Shown piece after piece: positions 1 to 12,221 of a stretch of DNA of 64,000 nucleotides. The notes under the pieces are model-generated. The model was not told the origin of the DNA. It did not search any database and saw nothing but the letters and a program-made list of their open reading frames with translations. Positions within the stretch are counted from its first letter, which is position 1; every line of letters starts with the position of its first letter. A program made the position numbers and the translations under genes. This DNA comes from Cenococcum geophilum 1.58 (Eukaryota > Ascomycota > Dothideomycetes > Gloniales > Gloniaceae): positions 3,218,195-3,282,194 of the forward strand of contig KV748180.1 of NCBI GenBank assembly GCA_001692895.1, in the 5' to 3' direction.

Positions 1-665
1 TAGAAGAGTGTAAGTATTTAGGCTTTTTTAGCGCTAATATACGATATAACTCCCTTAATATATTTAGCGAAATTTAAATACTTAAAAAATAGAAGAAGGT
101 ATAAATCCTAATAGATAATAGAGCTACTAGTATAGGCTTTATTAATACGAATTACGCAAAAACCTAACGCCTAAATTTAAAGAAACTTAATAAGCCCTAA
201 GGCCTATAAGGCTTTAACGGTAAACCCTTAATATATAGCGAATTAATATACTACGCTCTTATAAAATTGCAAATAGGTAAATACCTTAAATACGTTTTTT
301 TATTTATAATACCCCTAAAATATTATAAAGTAATACTTAAATACGGATAGCTAAAATAATATAACCCTTTAATTAGCTGGGTTAAAAAAATACTTAAGTT
401 CTATACGACCTACTACTAAAGCTATTATTTAAAATACTATCTGCTCTATAAATATGTATATAACTATTTAAATTTAATATAATATAAATTACCCTTACTA
501 TAAACCTTAAACTAATATAATAAAGTTATAACTACTAATTGTGGTAAAGAATGTAAAATTAATATATTAAAACTCCTTAAAATTTATATAATATAAGCCG
601 TACCCTTTTATTTATTAGTAAGAAAATAAGACTATAAGATCTTTACTATAATACTAGAAGATATT

Positions 666-1970
666 CTATATGGGGTCTATGCTTCCAGAGGTCACGCCTA
701 CTATATATAGCAGTCGTCCGGCCAACCATGACATATAGATCCAGTATTTGGGCCATTGGAGAAACTGAGAAGGGCCCCCCTAAATTACTCCTTAAACCAC
801 TTTAAAAGGTCCAGACAGCCTATTTCTAAAGTATTATAGGCGGGTACAAGCGAACGGCCATAGTACTGCTTGAGAAGGAATCCAATATTCCCCCCCTATA
901 GTTATATATTAAAGCTGCTGTAATATAAAAAACATAAAATAAACGTAACTCTAATGTTATAAAGTATATTAAGACACGCCTAAGTAAACTATAGAGGGAC
1001 CTTAGGGTGCCCCGTAGGAGAATAAACCAATAACCCTAAAGTAGGGAAGAGATATTAGAGAAACAGGTAAAGAAAGCAGAAGAAAAATAGTGCCGCTTTA
1101 GGGCCCAGGCCTATATAAAGGAGAAAGGGAGACGCGTAAAAGGTCAGTAAAGACAATAGTAAGACAGAGAAAGGAGCTAAAGTAGAATATATAAGAACGC
1201 TAGGAAACCATCTACCGTAATGCAATACTAGTTGGACCAACGCTAAAGAGGTAAATGGGAGTCAAAGGTACAGAGGCTAACTCAGGCAAGATAAACCTAA
1301 GCCATAGTATAGTTAATACTATAGGGGGTAAATACCTAAGGGCTCTAAGAAGGCCTAATAAAGGTAAAAAATATAATAGTAACACTCTTAAGAATAGGAA
1401 TAATAGGACTAAAAGATTGGCTTTACTAGGTGGGAGTTCTAGTAGGTAGCCTAAGATGCGAATGTAGCTGGCTAAGATAGACACTAAAACACGTAATACT
1501 GCTATGCCCCCTACGCATCAATTAAGAAATAATACTCTTAGCAGCTAGCACAGAGAACTATAATATACTGCTCTTAATATAAAAAGGCCTCAAGGCGGTC
1601 ACCCAGTGGCTTATTAGTTAAAATGTGCTAAATTAGTTCTAGGTTATAAGGGAAATGGTAATAGAAGGCAAGAGGGCGAGTAGTAGGTGCCCCCTAGTAA
1701 TTCTATAGTAGTAGAGTAATAGTTTATAATACTAGCGCGTCCGTAGGCTTATTACGGCAGCAGTAGTTCCTAAGGAGGTTAAATAGTAAGGTAGTAAAGT
1801 ACTATAGGCGACTTATAGGCGCTAAGTAGGCGAGTCCTAAAAGGCGGGGAGATGGATCACGGGGTTTTCTCATTTTTCTTAAATAGAGTTTTCTCCCTAT
1901 ATGTAAATAAGGAGTAGTCCGCGTAGGCCCAATAGGGATCCGAATCGGACGTTAAGCAATGAATTATTAT
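666..1970 (+). mobile_element. 5'-truncated Tad-like LINE inserted in Gypsy-A copy 1
   Basis: Bases 649-665 and 1971-1987 are the same 17-bp target duplication (taatactagaagatatt), of the length left by target-primed reverse transcription. The insert keeps the C-terminal end of a LINE reverse transcriptase. From 788 the frame reads LLKPL, a stop, KVQTAY, then GGYKRTAIVLLEKESNIPPL, which matches the 'LQKVQN..LR.I.GAYKTTPTAVLE.E..IPPL' end of fungal Tad/I-clade polymerases. Its stops are again RIP-type. The insert ends in an A/T-rich tail (gaattattat). Only about 1.3 kb remains, so it is a 5' truncation and non-autonomous. Confidence 0.8.
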
Positions 1971-3541
1971 TAATACTAGAAGATATTAAAAAGGCGTTAG
2001 AACTAAAGCAATATATTAACCCCCAACCTCTTATACCTAAAGAATATTATAATCTAATTAATACGTTTAAGAAACGATTTATAGACTAACTACCCCTATA
2101 TTAAGATAAGTATAATTTTAAAATAGAACTTAAACCTAGTATAATGCTAAAGTTTGGCCCGTTATACAGTATATTGTAAAAAGAGCTGCTTATAATGCTA
2201 TAATACCTTAAAGAGTACCTAAGGAAAGAATTTATTTTCCCTAGTTAATTACTATTTACCTTATCTATACTATTTATTAAGAAACCTAGAGAAGGCTTAA
2301 GGTTCTATATTAATTATTAAGCCTTAAATGCGATTATAATTTAAAACCGATATTTAATTCCTTTGCTTTAAGAAATGGTTAACCGCTTAACCGCTTAGTA
2401 AAAGTATAATACTTTATAAAGCTTAATATAGTCGCTGCTTTTAATTAAATCTGTATTTATAAAGGAGATAAGAAGTATATAGCTTTCTATATATAATAAG
2501 GACTTTTTAAATACTTAGTAATACCGTCTAGTATAAAGAACGGTCCTAGTATATTTTAGTAATACGTTAATAATACGCTTCGCGAATTTCTTAATATATT
2601 TATTACCACGTATATTAATAATATCTTTATTTATTTATCTTCGCTTTTAAATATTAGAAATATGTCTAAATAGTCCTTAAACGCCTATAAGACGCAGGCT
2701 TATAATGCGATATTAAGAAATATAAGTTCTACGCGTCTAAAGTTATATATTTAGGCCTAATTATATCCTATAACGGAATTAAAATAGACCTAAGAAAATC
2801 GCTGCAATTATAAACTAGGAAAGTCCTAGTAGTATATAAAATATATAAAGATTTTTAGAATTCGCAAATTTCTACTATTAATTTATTAATCACTTCTTAA
2901 AAATTGTTTAGCTATTAGTAAACTTAATAAGGAAGAATATAAAATTTAAATGGACTACTAAATATAAATAAGCTTTTAATGACCTAAAATATCGCTTTAT
3001 AACTGCTCTAATTCTTACCTACTTTAATTTAGACCTTAAATATATTATTAAAATAGACTTATCTAATTATATACTAGGAGGAGTGTTATTATAATATAAT
3101 AAAAACGGCGAGCTACGCCTAGTAGCCTTTCTCTTCTAGAAACTTACCCCTATTTAATTAAACTATAAAATATATAATAAGAAACTACTTATAATTGTTA
3201 AATGCTTTAAATAATAGCATCTAGAACTTAAAGGATTATTATTCCTAATATATGCATTAACGGACTATAAAAACCTATAGTACTTTATAACTATAAAGCA
3301 ATTAACGTAATACTAAATTTGTTAGGCCAAATACCTCTTATAATTTAACTTTAAGATTATATACCGACCTAGTAAACTTAATTAGAAGCCTAACTTATTA
3401 ATATAATAATTATAAAACTTACTTATAAACGCCTCTGATAAATGGATTATAAATTAATTACGAATTCTACTACCCCCTAAACACTTTAAGAAACTACGCC
3501 CTATATTTCTAAATACGGAGCTTAATAGGAATAAATTAGAA

Positions 3542-3612
3542 ATTAATAAGTAGAATATAGAAACTAATAAGTAGAATATAGAAATTAATAAGTAGAATAT
3601 AGAAATTAATAA
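3542..3612 (+). repeat. 21-bp in-frame tandem repeat in Gypsy-A copy 1 pol
   Basis: Three consecutive 21-bp units begin at 3542, 3563 and 3584, each ending agtagaatatagaa, followed by a partial unit. Twenty-one bases is seven codons, so the repeat adds INKQNIE-like units between RNase H and integrase without changing frame (Q is now a stop). Gypsy-A copy 2 has only one unit plus a remnant at about 31697-31730. Confidence 0.8.
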
Positions 3613-5196
3613 ATTAATAGAGCATAAATATAAGAATAACCCTTAGATAGTAAATATAATAAAAGTAATTTAAATAGGGAAATGGTAATATAAGGATATT
3701 ATACTTACTAAATGCGAAATCTGTAATAATTAGTTATACTATTAATAGAAAATAGTAGTCCCAAATTTTAAACCCTTATAATTTAAGATACTTAAATTTA
3801 TACACGATTTCTTTATGGTAGGGCATCCTAACTATATAAAAACCTATAAGATTATCTAATAAGTATATTACTGGCCTATAATATATAACTATATACGAAA
3901 ATATGTTTAAGTATACAAAATATGCGTATATAAGAAGACCTCTTATATAAAGAAGTAAGGAGTATTTTAACTATTACCAATTCTAATATAAAGATAGCAA
4001 GATATTTTAATTAACTTTATAGTTAACCTACCTAATAGTAATAGGTTTACGAATGTTATAGTAGTTATTAACTATTTTATAAAAATAGAATATATAATTT
4101 CTATAGACTTAATTAATATAGTATTAGTAGCCGAATATTTTATTAAATATGTCTTTAAGCTATATGGACTTCCTAATTTAATAATATCCAACTATAGAAG
4201 CTAGTTTATTTTAGACTTTTAATAAGCCTTATATAAGTGATTAAGTATATAAATAGTTAAACTAAAATTATAAACGCGATTATAGAATAATACCTATAAA
4301 TATACTGCTTCTACCTATAAAATAACTAGGAAAAGTGGCTATCCTTAGCTAAGTTTACTATAAATAATATAAAAAATAAATCAATAGGCGTAATACAATT
4401 CTATATAACCTACGGATAAGACCCTTAACTTAGATTTAAACTATAACCTAAAATTAATATAATAGGACTAATAATTAAGAGGATTTAACTAATTAACGTA
4501 TATAAATTTGCTAATTAAATAAAGTAGTTAACGGAACTATTATAAAGTAAATTAGCGTATACTTAAATGGTATAGAAATAGCATATAAATAAAGAACGAG
4601 CTCCTATATAGGACTTTAAGGAAGGTAATATGGTTTACCTAAATATATAAAACCTAAAGACTTAATAACCCTTAAAGAAACTAGACTAGAAGTTTATAGG
4701 CCCGTACTAAATTAAGAAGAAACTAAGCCTATACGCTTATAAGCTTAAACTACTAACCAAGATAAAAATATATCTAACGTTTTATATAAACCCACTATAA
4801 CCCTTAAAGGGTAAACCTATAACTCGTAAAGTACTACTACTATCTCCCATAATTGTTAATAACGGTAATAGTTTTTACTTTATTAACTTAATTAATAATA
4901 TATAATAAAAGATATAGTCTAAATAATTTAAACTTCTTATTAAATAGAAAGGATATAAGATATAAACCTAGGAACCTTATAAGCAAATTAAAACCGATAT
5001 ATCTTCCCTAGTAAAAGAATTCCATAAGGACTATTCTTTGCGGCCTACTTTAGCTAAATAGACACAATATAAAGGTAAATAACTACTACCTAATATAAAT
5101 ACACAAAACACAATAGCAGGAAGCTTAAATTTAAAAAGAAATTAAAATATATTATAATGTTTACAATACGGTTATATAATACGCAAAATGTTAAAG

Positions 5197-5219
5197 AACT
5201 TTAACTAGCTGTTAAAGTT
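5197..5219. repeat. 3' noncoding palindrome shared by Gypsy-A and Gypsy-D
   Basis: A 23-bp near-perfect palindrome (aactttaac / gttaaagtt arms) lies in the 3' noncoding part of Gypsy-A copy 1. It recurs at 33351-33373 in copy 2. In Gypsy-D it is at 41125-41145, where element E has split it. Conservation in two separate families suggests a structural or packaging role, but that is inference. Confidence 0.7.
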
Positions 5220-5458
5220 ATCTAATTAGTTAAGATTGCCTTGCTAAGACTCTTTATAAAGATATTAGTTTTACTTACTACCTTAACTAAGCTAATAGCA
5301 ATTTTCTATCCTAGGGATAGAAAATCCTAATTAGTCCATTTAACAATAGAACTAGTAAAACTCTATACCGCTACCTAACGTAAGTATATAAACGCAATAA
5401 GTAATAAGTCTTAACTAAAATTAAATTATTTTAGACCTTTGGCTAAAGGAGGGGGTAC

Positions 5459-5800
5459 TATAATAGGACTAGCTTAGTTATAGTAGGAATATCTTAGTAA
5501 AACACTTAACAGATAAATTCCAACGCTTTAACTAAATTCTGCTAAATTCTGCTAGCTTAATTAACTTCTACTAAGTTCTGCTAGATTAATTAAATTCTAC
5601 TAAAGTCCGTTAAAGACCGCGTATATATATACGCACGTATTAACCACTAAGACCCCTAACTATTTAATTATATAATTTTCTTATTATTCCCTTCTTTCTT
5701 TACGTAACGTCTTATTCTCTACAAGAGCTATACCTATAGATTTAGATAGAATTTATATTATTCCTTTAAATCTGCCCCAAAGCCTCTTTGCGCCCTTACA
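5459..5800 (+). repeat. 3' LTR of Gypsy-A copy 1
   Basis: A 342-bp LTR starting tataata (TGTAAC before RIP), right after the purine tract aaaggagggggtac, and ending cgcccttaca. It is 36 bp longer than the 306-bp LTRs of copy 2 because of a local duplication of ttctgcta-type sequence near 5530-5580. The next five bases, cttct, are the expected right target duplication; the left one is out of view. Confidence 0.85.
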
Positions 5801-8176
5801 CTTCTTAATAATAGTATTAACTCTTTAATTATATTACTAAGCCTTACTCGCAATTTCCTTAATAGTCCTTATTCTATTACTAAAATCTTAGTCCTAAGCT
5901 TGCTTCCTTTTTAAGCTATACTTTAGCCTTAGTCTAACTAGGCTTTTATAGTGTTCTTATCTTATCTTAAGAGTCTTAAATCTTACTTACCTTACTTTAA
6001 AAATCTTATGCCTATAGGAAACTCTATCCTAAGCTTATTTATATATCTTTAAACTAAGCTACTACTCTACTTTATTAGTTATTATCTATTATAGGTTCTT
6101 AAGCTTATCTTATCCCGTCTTAGAAATCTTAAGCGTCTCTTATCTTATTTTAAGAATCTTAAGCCTATAGCTTTTTACCTTTATTAAGTAGTAAGCTAGC
6201 ACTAGTAGTCGTCTACTTATTTAATCCTTTTTATTAAATATTTCTCCTTCCGTTTTATAAAGCGATAGATACCGTATCTAATAGTAGTATAATTTTTATT
6301 ACTAATTCTTGTTCTATAAAGGTCTTAGTCTCTACTTTTAATATAACTATTTTAAGGTCTATATACTTCTAGTAAGCTACTTTTATTACCTTATTATTGC
6401 TAAATATTTTACTTATATTAAATTTATTGTCCTTAATATCTAATTTATAAGATAGTTCGTTAGTTCCTCTAAACTTTAATAATATTAGCTCTTATAGCTA
6501 ATAGCTTACGCTATACTTAGCGTCTTTATAAATTTAGTATACATTATTATAGCAAAACATAAAACTTCTAATTAAACACTCTTTTATTCCTTATAGTATA
6601 CTTATTATCTCTTTATATATATATATCTTCTACTAGTCTAGTTCCCTTAACCGCATAGTTATTTTAACTATCTTTATAGTTTCTAGCGAAATAACATTAT
6701 TTCCCGTAATTTATATAAGCTCCTTCTTTAAACCATTTTTACTGCTATAAAGTTTACCTAAACGTCTTCTACTATTAAGATCCCTAGTTTAGCCTCTGCT
6801 CCTTAGGTCTATAATTACTTAATCCTTACCCTTTAGGTTTCTATAGTTGCTTTATCTATCTCTTATAGGTTTTTTTAGTACTACTTAGGTCTATTAGCTC
6901 TACGCTATACTATAATTTTTAACTTAGTTAATATGTACTCTACGCCTTATATAACTATAAAACTCTATTCTAACCCTTCTTAGTTTATTCTCTTTGGTAG
7001 ATCCTATTATTAATCTTAATTACTTAATTAATTAGTTCTCTAAGAGTATCCGCATTTTCTATTAGGATAATTACGTCCTAAACTTTCGCCTTAAGTCCTT
7101 ATTTATACTGTGCTATAAGCGCCTTATTATTCTATTTAACCTACATTGCTAGCATTTAAAACTATATCGTATACTCAATTACTAAGGCTTATTATACTAA
7201 ATTTTAGAGCTTTTTTTTGCCGTAGTGATTACCTCTAGGTCTCTAAATATTTACATTAGTTACTTTATAAACCCGTTCTAACTAGCAAATATATATTATA
7301 CTTCTTAATTAGTAGTTACTATATCGTTTTCCTATATCTCTATAAGGTAAGGTTTAAACTACTTAAGTGCCCTTTCTATTAGGAATAGTCCTGCGTAGGC
7401 TATTTAGTCCATAACCATTACTAGCTTTGCCCCCTCTTATATAACCTTAAATTGCATTTACATAAGGAATCCCTTAAGCTTTAACTTCTTCCCTAAGAAT
7501 CGCTTAATAGATAGTAGCTTAATCTTAGCTACTCTTATCCCATTAATCCTTTTTTAAGTATCCTATTATTATCTGTTAATTAATTAACTATTGCCTATAA
7601 CTATCTAACCATAACTAGTTATAAGTTAGTATCTACTATACTAGTGTTATTACCTAACCCTAAAGTAGTTACCGCTGTAGACACTATTATAGCTACTGCT
7701 TTTAGTAGCATATTATTTAACTTTATTAATACTATAACTTTAGTAGTAAATATATAATAAAGCCTTATAGTAAGAACTACAGTAGACTTATTATTAGGCT
7801 AGGTATATAGGTAAATAAGAAGTTAATAACGTAATAATAACTAATAGAGTGGTTGCCTAATAGATTAACTTTAATTTTATTTTAAGATTTACTACTAAGA
7901 ATAGAACTATCTAGGTAGGGACTATAGTCCTTTAAATATATAATACTGCGCCTAAGAAGTACTTAAGTATATTAGTATGTTAAATATCCTAAGTATATAA
8001 CGTTCTAATAGATCTTATAGATCCTACGTTCTAAACCTATAATGTAATCGCCTCTGTAACTTGGTTACCCCTTATTTTATAGTTTAACTAGTTCTAGCAC
8101 CTCCTGTACTTCTACTACTAGTCTATTTATATCTTTCCTTAGTAGTTCTACTACTGCCGATATAAGGTCCGTAATA
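5801..8176 (-). mobile_element. Gypsy-B minus-strand copy: gag and 5' LTR
   Basis: Reverse complement of the 5' part of Gypsy-B copy 1: 5890-7752 corresponds to its gag region (about 22600-24500). The 5' LTR follows at 7753-8176. Gypsy-A copy 1 inserted into its gag, so the rest of this copy lies left of the window. The five bases after its LTR, ttaga (8177-8181), are its target duplication in the surrounding plus-strand Gypsy-B. Heavily RIP-mutated, with no open frame. Confidence 0.8.
7753..8176 (-). repeat. 5' LTR of the minus-strand Gypsy-B copy
   Basis: A 424-bp LTR, read here in reverse. It starts tataataaagcc (TGTAACGGAGCC before RIP) and ends gtccgtaata (GTCTGTAACA before RIP). It aligns with 51297-51719 and with the reverse complement of 29720-30142, which fixes the true Gypsy-B LTR at 423-424 bp. 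Confidence 0.85.
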
Positions 8177-10500
8177 TTAGATAGGCATAAATGCTTATAG
8201 AATACTATTTTAAGATTTAGTATACTAAAGGCACTAAGAATATAAGGGTAGATGCACTTAGTAGAAAAGCTAAACTATAGAATAATAAGAAGCCATTAGG
8301 AGCAATACTATATAAAGATAGTAATAAATTAATTAGGTATAATTATCTTAAGATTATAGTAACTTAGGAATATAAGCTACCGGAAAGTTATTAGATAAGA
8401 AGAATCTAAAAGGCGTAATCTAAGGATTTAGAAACAAACTAGTATAAATAGAGAATAAATATATATATCCTAAGGGGAATAGCAGAAGAGTTTATTAAGG
8501 ATTTTTATAAGGGAATAATATAAGGACACAACGGAGTAATAGGCTTAGTATTGAAACTTTAAGAGGAGTATATTATTTATAAAATCTAAGGCTTAGTAAG
8601 AAAAGTTATAAAGGAGTATTTAGATTGCTAGGGAAATAAGCTAATAGGGTATAGGCCGTACGGAAAGCTATAACCTATTAAAGTATTTAGGGGGTTATAG
8701 GGAGCAATATTATAGGACTTTATCGTAAAGTTGCTAAAGTTAAAAGATTTTATTACTAGATAGGAGTATAACGTAATCCTTATAATAGTAGATAAGTTAA
8801 CTAAATAGGGCTATTTTATAGCATATATAGAAGAAATCTTAGTAGAAGATATTGCTAGAATCTATATTAAAGAAATGTTTACAAGATATAGAGCACTAAG
8901 TAAAATTATATTAAATAGAGATTTAAGATTTATAGTAGTATTTTAAGAGGTATTTTTAGCAGAATAGGGAGTTAAAGTGGTAACTTTTACTATATATTAT
9001 CTATAAACGGATAAATAGGTAGAAAGACTACATTAGATACTAGAATAGTATTTAAGACATTATATTAATTATATATAGAATAGTTAGGTATTACTGTTAC
9101 TAGTTATATAATTTATATACAATATAATACCGCAGGAAGGTATAAAGATATTACTATTTTAGGTAAATTACGGATATAGGCCTAGAATACTATTGTTACT
9201 ATAATAAGTAAAGAAAATAAGCGGTATAGTAAAGTAGAGAATAGAGACTCTATTAAATCTTTATAAGGACCTCTATTTTATAGCAAAATTAGTATAAAAA
9301 AATTAATAAAGTACTATAATATTAAGAGATCTAAGGGACTAGATCTTAAGGAGGGAGATAAAGTATAGCTATTATATAAAAATTTTATAAGTTAATGACT
9401 AAGCAAGAAGTTAGATTACGTTAGATTAGGACTATTTAAAATTATAATTAAAGTTTTAGAAGTTATATATAGACTTAACTTACTAGCGAAGATAAAGATC
9501 TACCTAGTACAGTATATTATAATACTAGAACTAGCGCATAGAGATATAGAGCTACTAGTTTATAAAGTAGATATATATAGAGGATAAAAGAAAGATAAAT
9601 AGTAAGTTTTAAAGATTATTAGTTATAAGGACGTCGATAATAAAATATAGTATAAAGTAAAGTAGATAGGCTATAATAAGATTACCTAAGAACTACTATA
9701 GAACCTAAAGAACGCTATAGGAAAGATATAGGAGTATTAAAAGAGAATAGGTTAGGTAATATTAAAAAGGAGCTAAAGATAAAGGGATTAGTTAAAGGTA
9801 ATAAACGAGCCGGATTATCTAAGGGATCTACTACTAACGTATTAGTTATTTCCGCCTTAGCTTAATTAGAATCCTTTTTAGCCTCTTTAGCCTTAAGCTT
9901 ATAGAGACCTTACTTAATAAAACGGAACTCCTTTAAGCGTACCTTTTTATAAACTTTTTAAGATAAAGTAGCCAAACGGATATAGCTAGGTAAGCCTTAG
10001 TAGCCTATTACTAAGCTTTCGCAACCTTTTACTCTACTTTATAAGAACGGCGAAGTTTATTTAGGGCTAGTAAGAACTCCTTATTAAGCTTTATAGTAGT
10101 AGACTAAATATAGGACCTTATAGTAAATTAAATAAGGAAGTTAAAGACTTTAAAGACTAATAAGGCGCGTATACTTAGCGTTAGAAATAGATTAAATATT
10201 ATAAAACGATTGTATATTCGCTCGCGTACACTCTATATAGGAAAAGGGTTAGCGACTAGAGGGAGCCGCAATTATAATATATACTAACTTCTTCTCTATA
10301 TAACGAGAATAAGGAGATATAATTTTACCTAGTAAAAGAATCGTTAAAATAATATAAGCATAACGCTTAAATACAGAAGATTTAATAGGAGGTATTAAAA
10401 ACGATAAAGGTTATTAAATTAAAGATGCGAATACTATACCTCTAATAAACAACTTAGAGATATAAGATATCTTTAAGGACGAAAATAAAGAGGGGGATAG

Positions 10501-11142
10501 TGTTACAGACCTTATATTAGTAGTAGTAGGACTACTAAGGAGAAATATAAATAGACTAGTAGTAGAAGTATAGGAGGTGCTAAAACTAGTTAAACTATAG
10601 GATGAGGGGTAACTAAGTTATATAGTAAGTTACGTTACTATCTGCAAAAGATCGGTAACTCGCTTAGGACGCGAAAAAACCGCATCGCCCCCCCATCAAA
10701 ACAATACACCCCCTATAGTCCTACCAATATAGCTCCATACCTCATAAATACAGAGCTATATTGGTAGGACTATAGGGGGTGTATTGTTTTGATGGGGGGG
10801 GGATGCGGTTTTTTCGCGTCCTAAGCGAGTTACCGATCTTTTGTAACAGATAGTATAAGTTTAGAATATAGGATCTATAAGATCTATTAGAACGTTATAT
10901 ACTTAGATTATTTAATATACTAACGTACTTAAGTATTTCTTAGGCGTAGTATTATATATTTAAAGGACTATAGTCCCTACCTAGATAGTTCTCTTCTTTA
11001 TAGTAAATCTTAGAATATAATTAGAGTTAATCTATTAGGCAACTACTCCACTAGTTATTATTACATTATTAACTTCTTATTTACCTATATACCTAGCCTA
11101 TTAATAAGTCTACTATAGTATCTTCTATAAGGCTTTATTACA
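10501..11142 (+). repeat. 3' LTR of Gypsy-B plus copy, interrupted by a MITE
   Basis: The LTR begins tgttacagac after the purine tract aaagagggggatag and ends ctttattaca. It spans 642 bp, but removing the 216-bp MITE and its 2-bp duplication leaves 424 bp, exactly the family LTR length. Confidence 0.88.
10638..10853. mobile_element. 216-bp unmutated foldback MITE (TA target)
   Basis: Two arms of about 100 bp are almost exact reverse complements around a loop near 10736-10753 (ccatacctcataaatac). Termini are ctatctg and cagatag, flanked by TA on both sides (10636-10637, 10854-10855). Comparison with the uninterrupted LTR at 7753-8176 supports a TA duplication, as left by Tc1/mariner or pogo elements. 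Unlike the LTR around it, the MITE is GC-balanced with intact runs such as cgcgaaaaaaccgcat, so it probably arrived after RIP of its host. A short offset (gta) separates otherwise identical outer arms. Confidence 0.85.
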
Positions 11143-11792
11143 AATATTAATTTTATTAAAGTTTAAAAATGCGTTATTAAAAGCCTAAGCACGTATTATA
11201 TCTTATTAAATAGTTTACTAATATTAATAAAACTATATAGGTGTGTAGATATCTACTACTTAAAGCTATTACAACACCTAGTAGGTATTATAGTTAGGTC
11301 CTTCCTTAAAAATATCCTTCTACGTATTAGTAGAGCTTTAGGTAGAGCCGTAAGCTTTAAGCAAAGCTTTATACAGAGCTTAATATAAAGCTTCGTATAG
11401 AGCCACGTGTAGGCGTATAGACGTGTAGATATATAAACGCGTAGATATATAGACGTTTGTACGGGCGATTGTAAAACCTTCCTAGTATATTAATGCTGCG
11501 TCTTAGTAGAGCTTTAAGTAGAGCTTTTATAGAGCTTTGTACGGAGCTTCGTGTAAAGCCTCTATAGAGCCTTAGTAGAGCTCTATGCAGAGCTCCGTGC
11601 AGAGCTCCGTATAGGTCTCCCCCTAAGCTTTATTCTGCAGAGCTCTTATAAAGCTTTATAGCTCTATATAGACGCGGAGCTTATAACTCTATTAGGGCCT
11701 ACACCATAACCTATAAAGGGCTGCGAAGTAAATTAATTAAATAGGTATATAGCAGATAAAATACCCACTGGTTATAAAGAGGGCTAGTAGCG
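11143..11792. repeat. AT-rich stretch with degenerate AGAGCT tandem repeats
   Basis: No gene is visible. From about 11320 to 11700 the motif agagctt or gagctccgt recurs every 12-18 bases in imperfect tandem (gtagagcttt, acagagctta, gcagagctccg and so on), with a sub-block of cgtatagacgtgtagatatata units at 11400-11455. AAGCTT and GAGCTC are partly self-complementary, so the array could fold. The left part (11143-11320) shows only RIP-type AT-rich sequence. Confidence 0.6.
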
Positions 11793-12221
11793 TAACGTAG
11801 TCGGTAAGCCTGTGGGCCATGCAAGCCTATAGGCTATATCAAAACCCTACCAAAAATTACCTTAATATCTTAACAACCACTTAATAATAAATCCTAATAA
11901 TTTAGATTTAGACTTTTATATACACTTTACAGCTTGTATTAAAGTTGCATGGAAAATAGTTTAGTAGTTTTTAAGATATTAAAATTTGGGGGCCGAAATA
12001 AGGCCATATTACCATATCTTACCATATCTTAAACACTACTAAACTATTTACTATGCAACTTTAATAGAAGCTGTAGAGTATATATAAAAGTCTAAATCTA
12101 AATTACTAGAAATTATTATTAAGTAGTTGTTAAGATATAAAGGTATGAATTTTCTAATTTCCGGTGGGGTCTTAATGTGGCCCATAGGCTTGCATGGCCC
12201 ACAGGCTTACCGACTACGTTA
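11793..12221. mobile_element. 430-bp foldback element with about 190-bp terminal inverted repeats
   Basis: The left arm starts taacgtagtcggtaagcc and the right arm ends with its reverse complement. The arms can be followed for about 190 bp (for example agtttagtagt at 11964 against actactaaact at 12040) around a short centre near 11985-12015. Arms differ mainly by C/T and G/A changes. The same four bases, agcg, flank both ends and may be a target duplication, but four bases is weak evidence. It encodes nothing; the reading frames across it are artefacts. Confidence 0.75.

Larger units (their letters stand above)
1..5800 (+). mobile_element. Gypsy-A copy 1 (RIP-degraded LTR retrotransposon, 3' part)
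   Basis: This is the 3' part of a Ty3/Gypsy element; the 5' LTR and gag lie left of the window. Bases 1-660 match 21898-22550 and 1988-5800 match 30150-33918 of Gypsy-A copy 2, so the copy is continuous except for a LINE at 666-1970. Reading through stops, protease-side sequence, reverse transcriptase, RNase H (3040-3120), integrase and a C-terminal chromodomain (about 4880-5040) can be followed. Almost every CAA, CAG and TGG codon is TAA or TAG, the mark of RIP, and nothing can be expressed. The copy sits inside a minus-strand Gypsy-B element that resumes at 5801. Confidence 0.85.
8177..11142 (+). mobile_element. Gypsy-B plus-strand copy: 3' half
   Basis: From 8185 the sequence matches Gypsy-B copy 1 from about 27410 onward: end of RNase H, integrase (8640-9300), chromodomain (about 9640-9720) and 3' noncoding sequence. 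It ends in a 3' LTR at 10501-11142. The 5' half is displaced to the left by the inverted Gypsy-B inserted at 8176. Stops are RIP-type throughout. The bases after the LTR are aatat. Confidence 0.8.

Noticed and set aside
1055-1484. Leucine-rich minus-strand frames over the LINE, looking like membrane proteins
   Set aside because: They are the antisense of the A/G-rich 3' part of the LINE; the plus strand carries the recognisable reverse transcriptase end.
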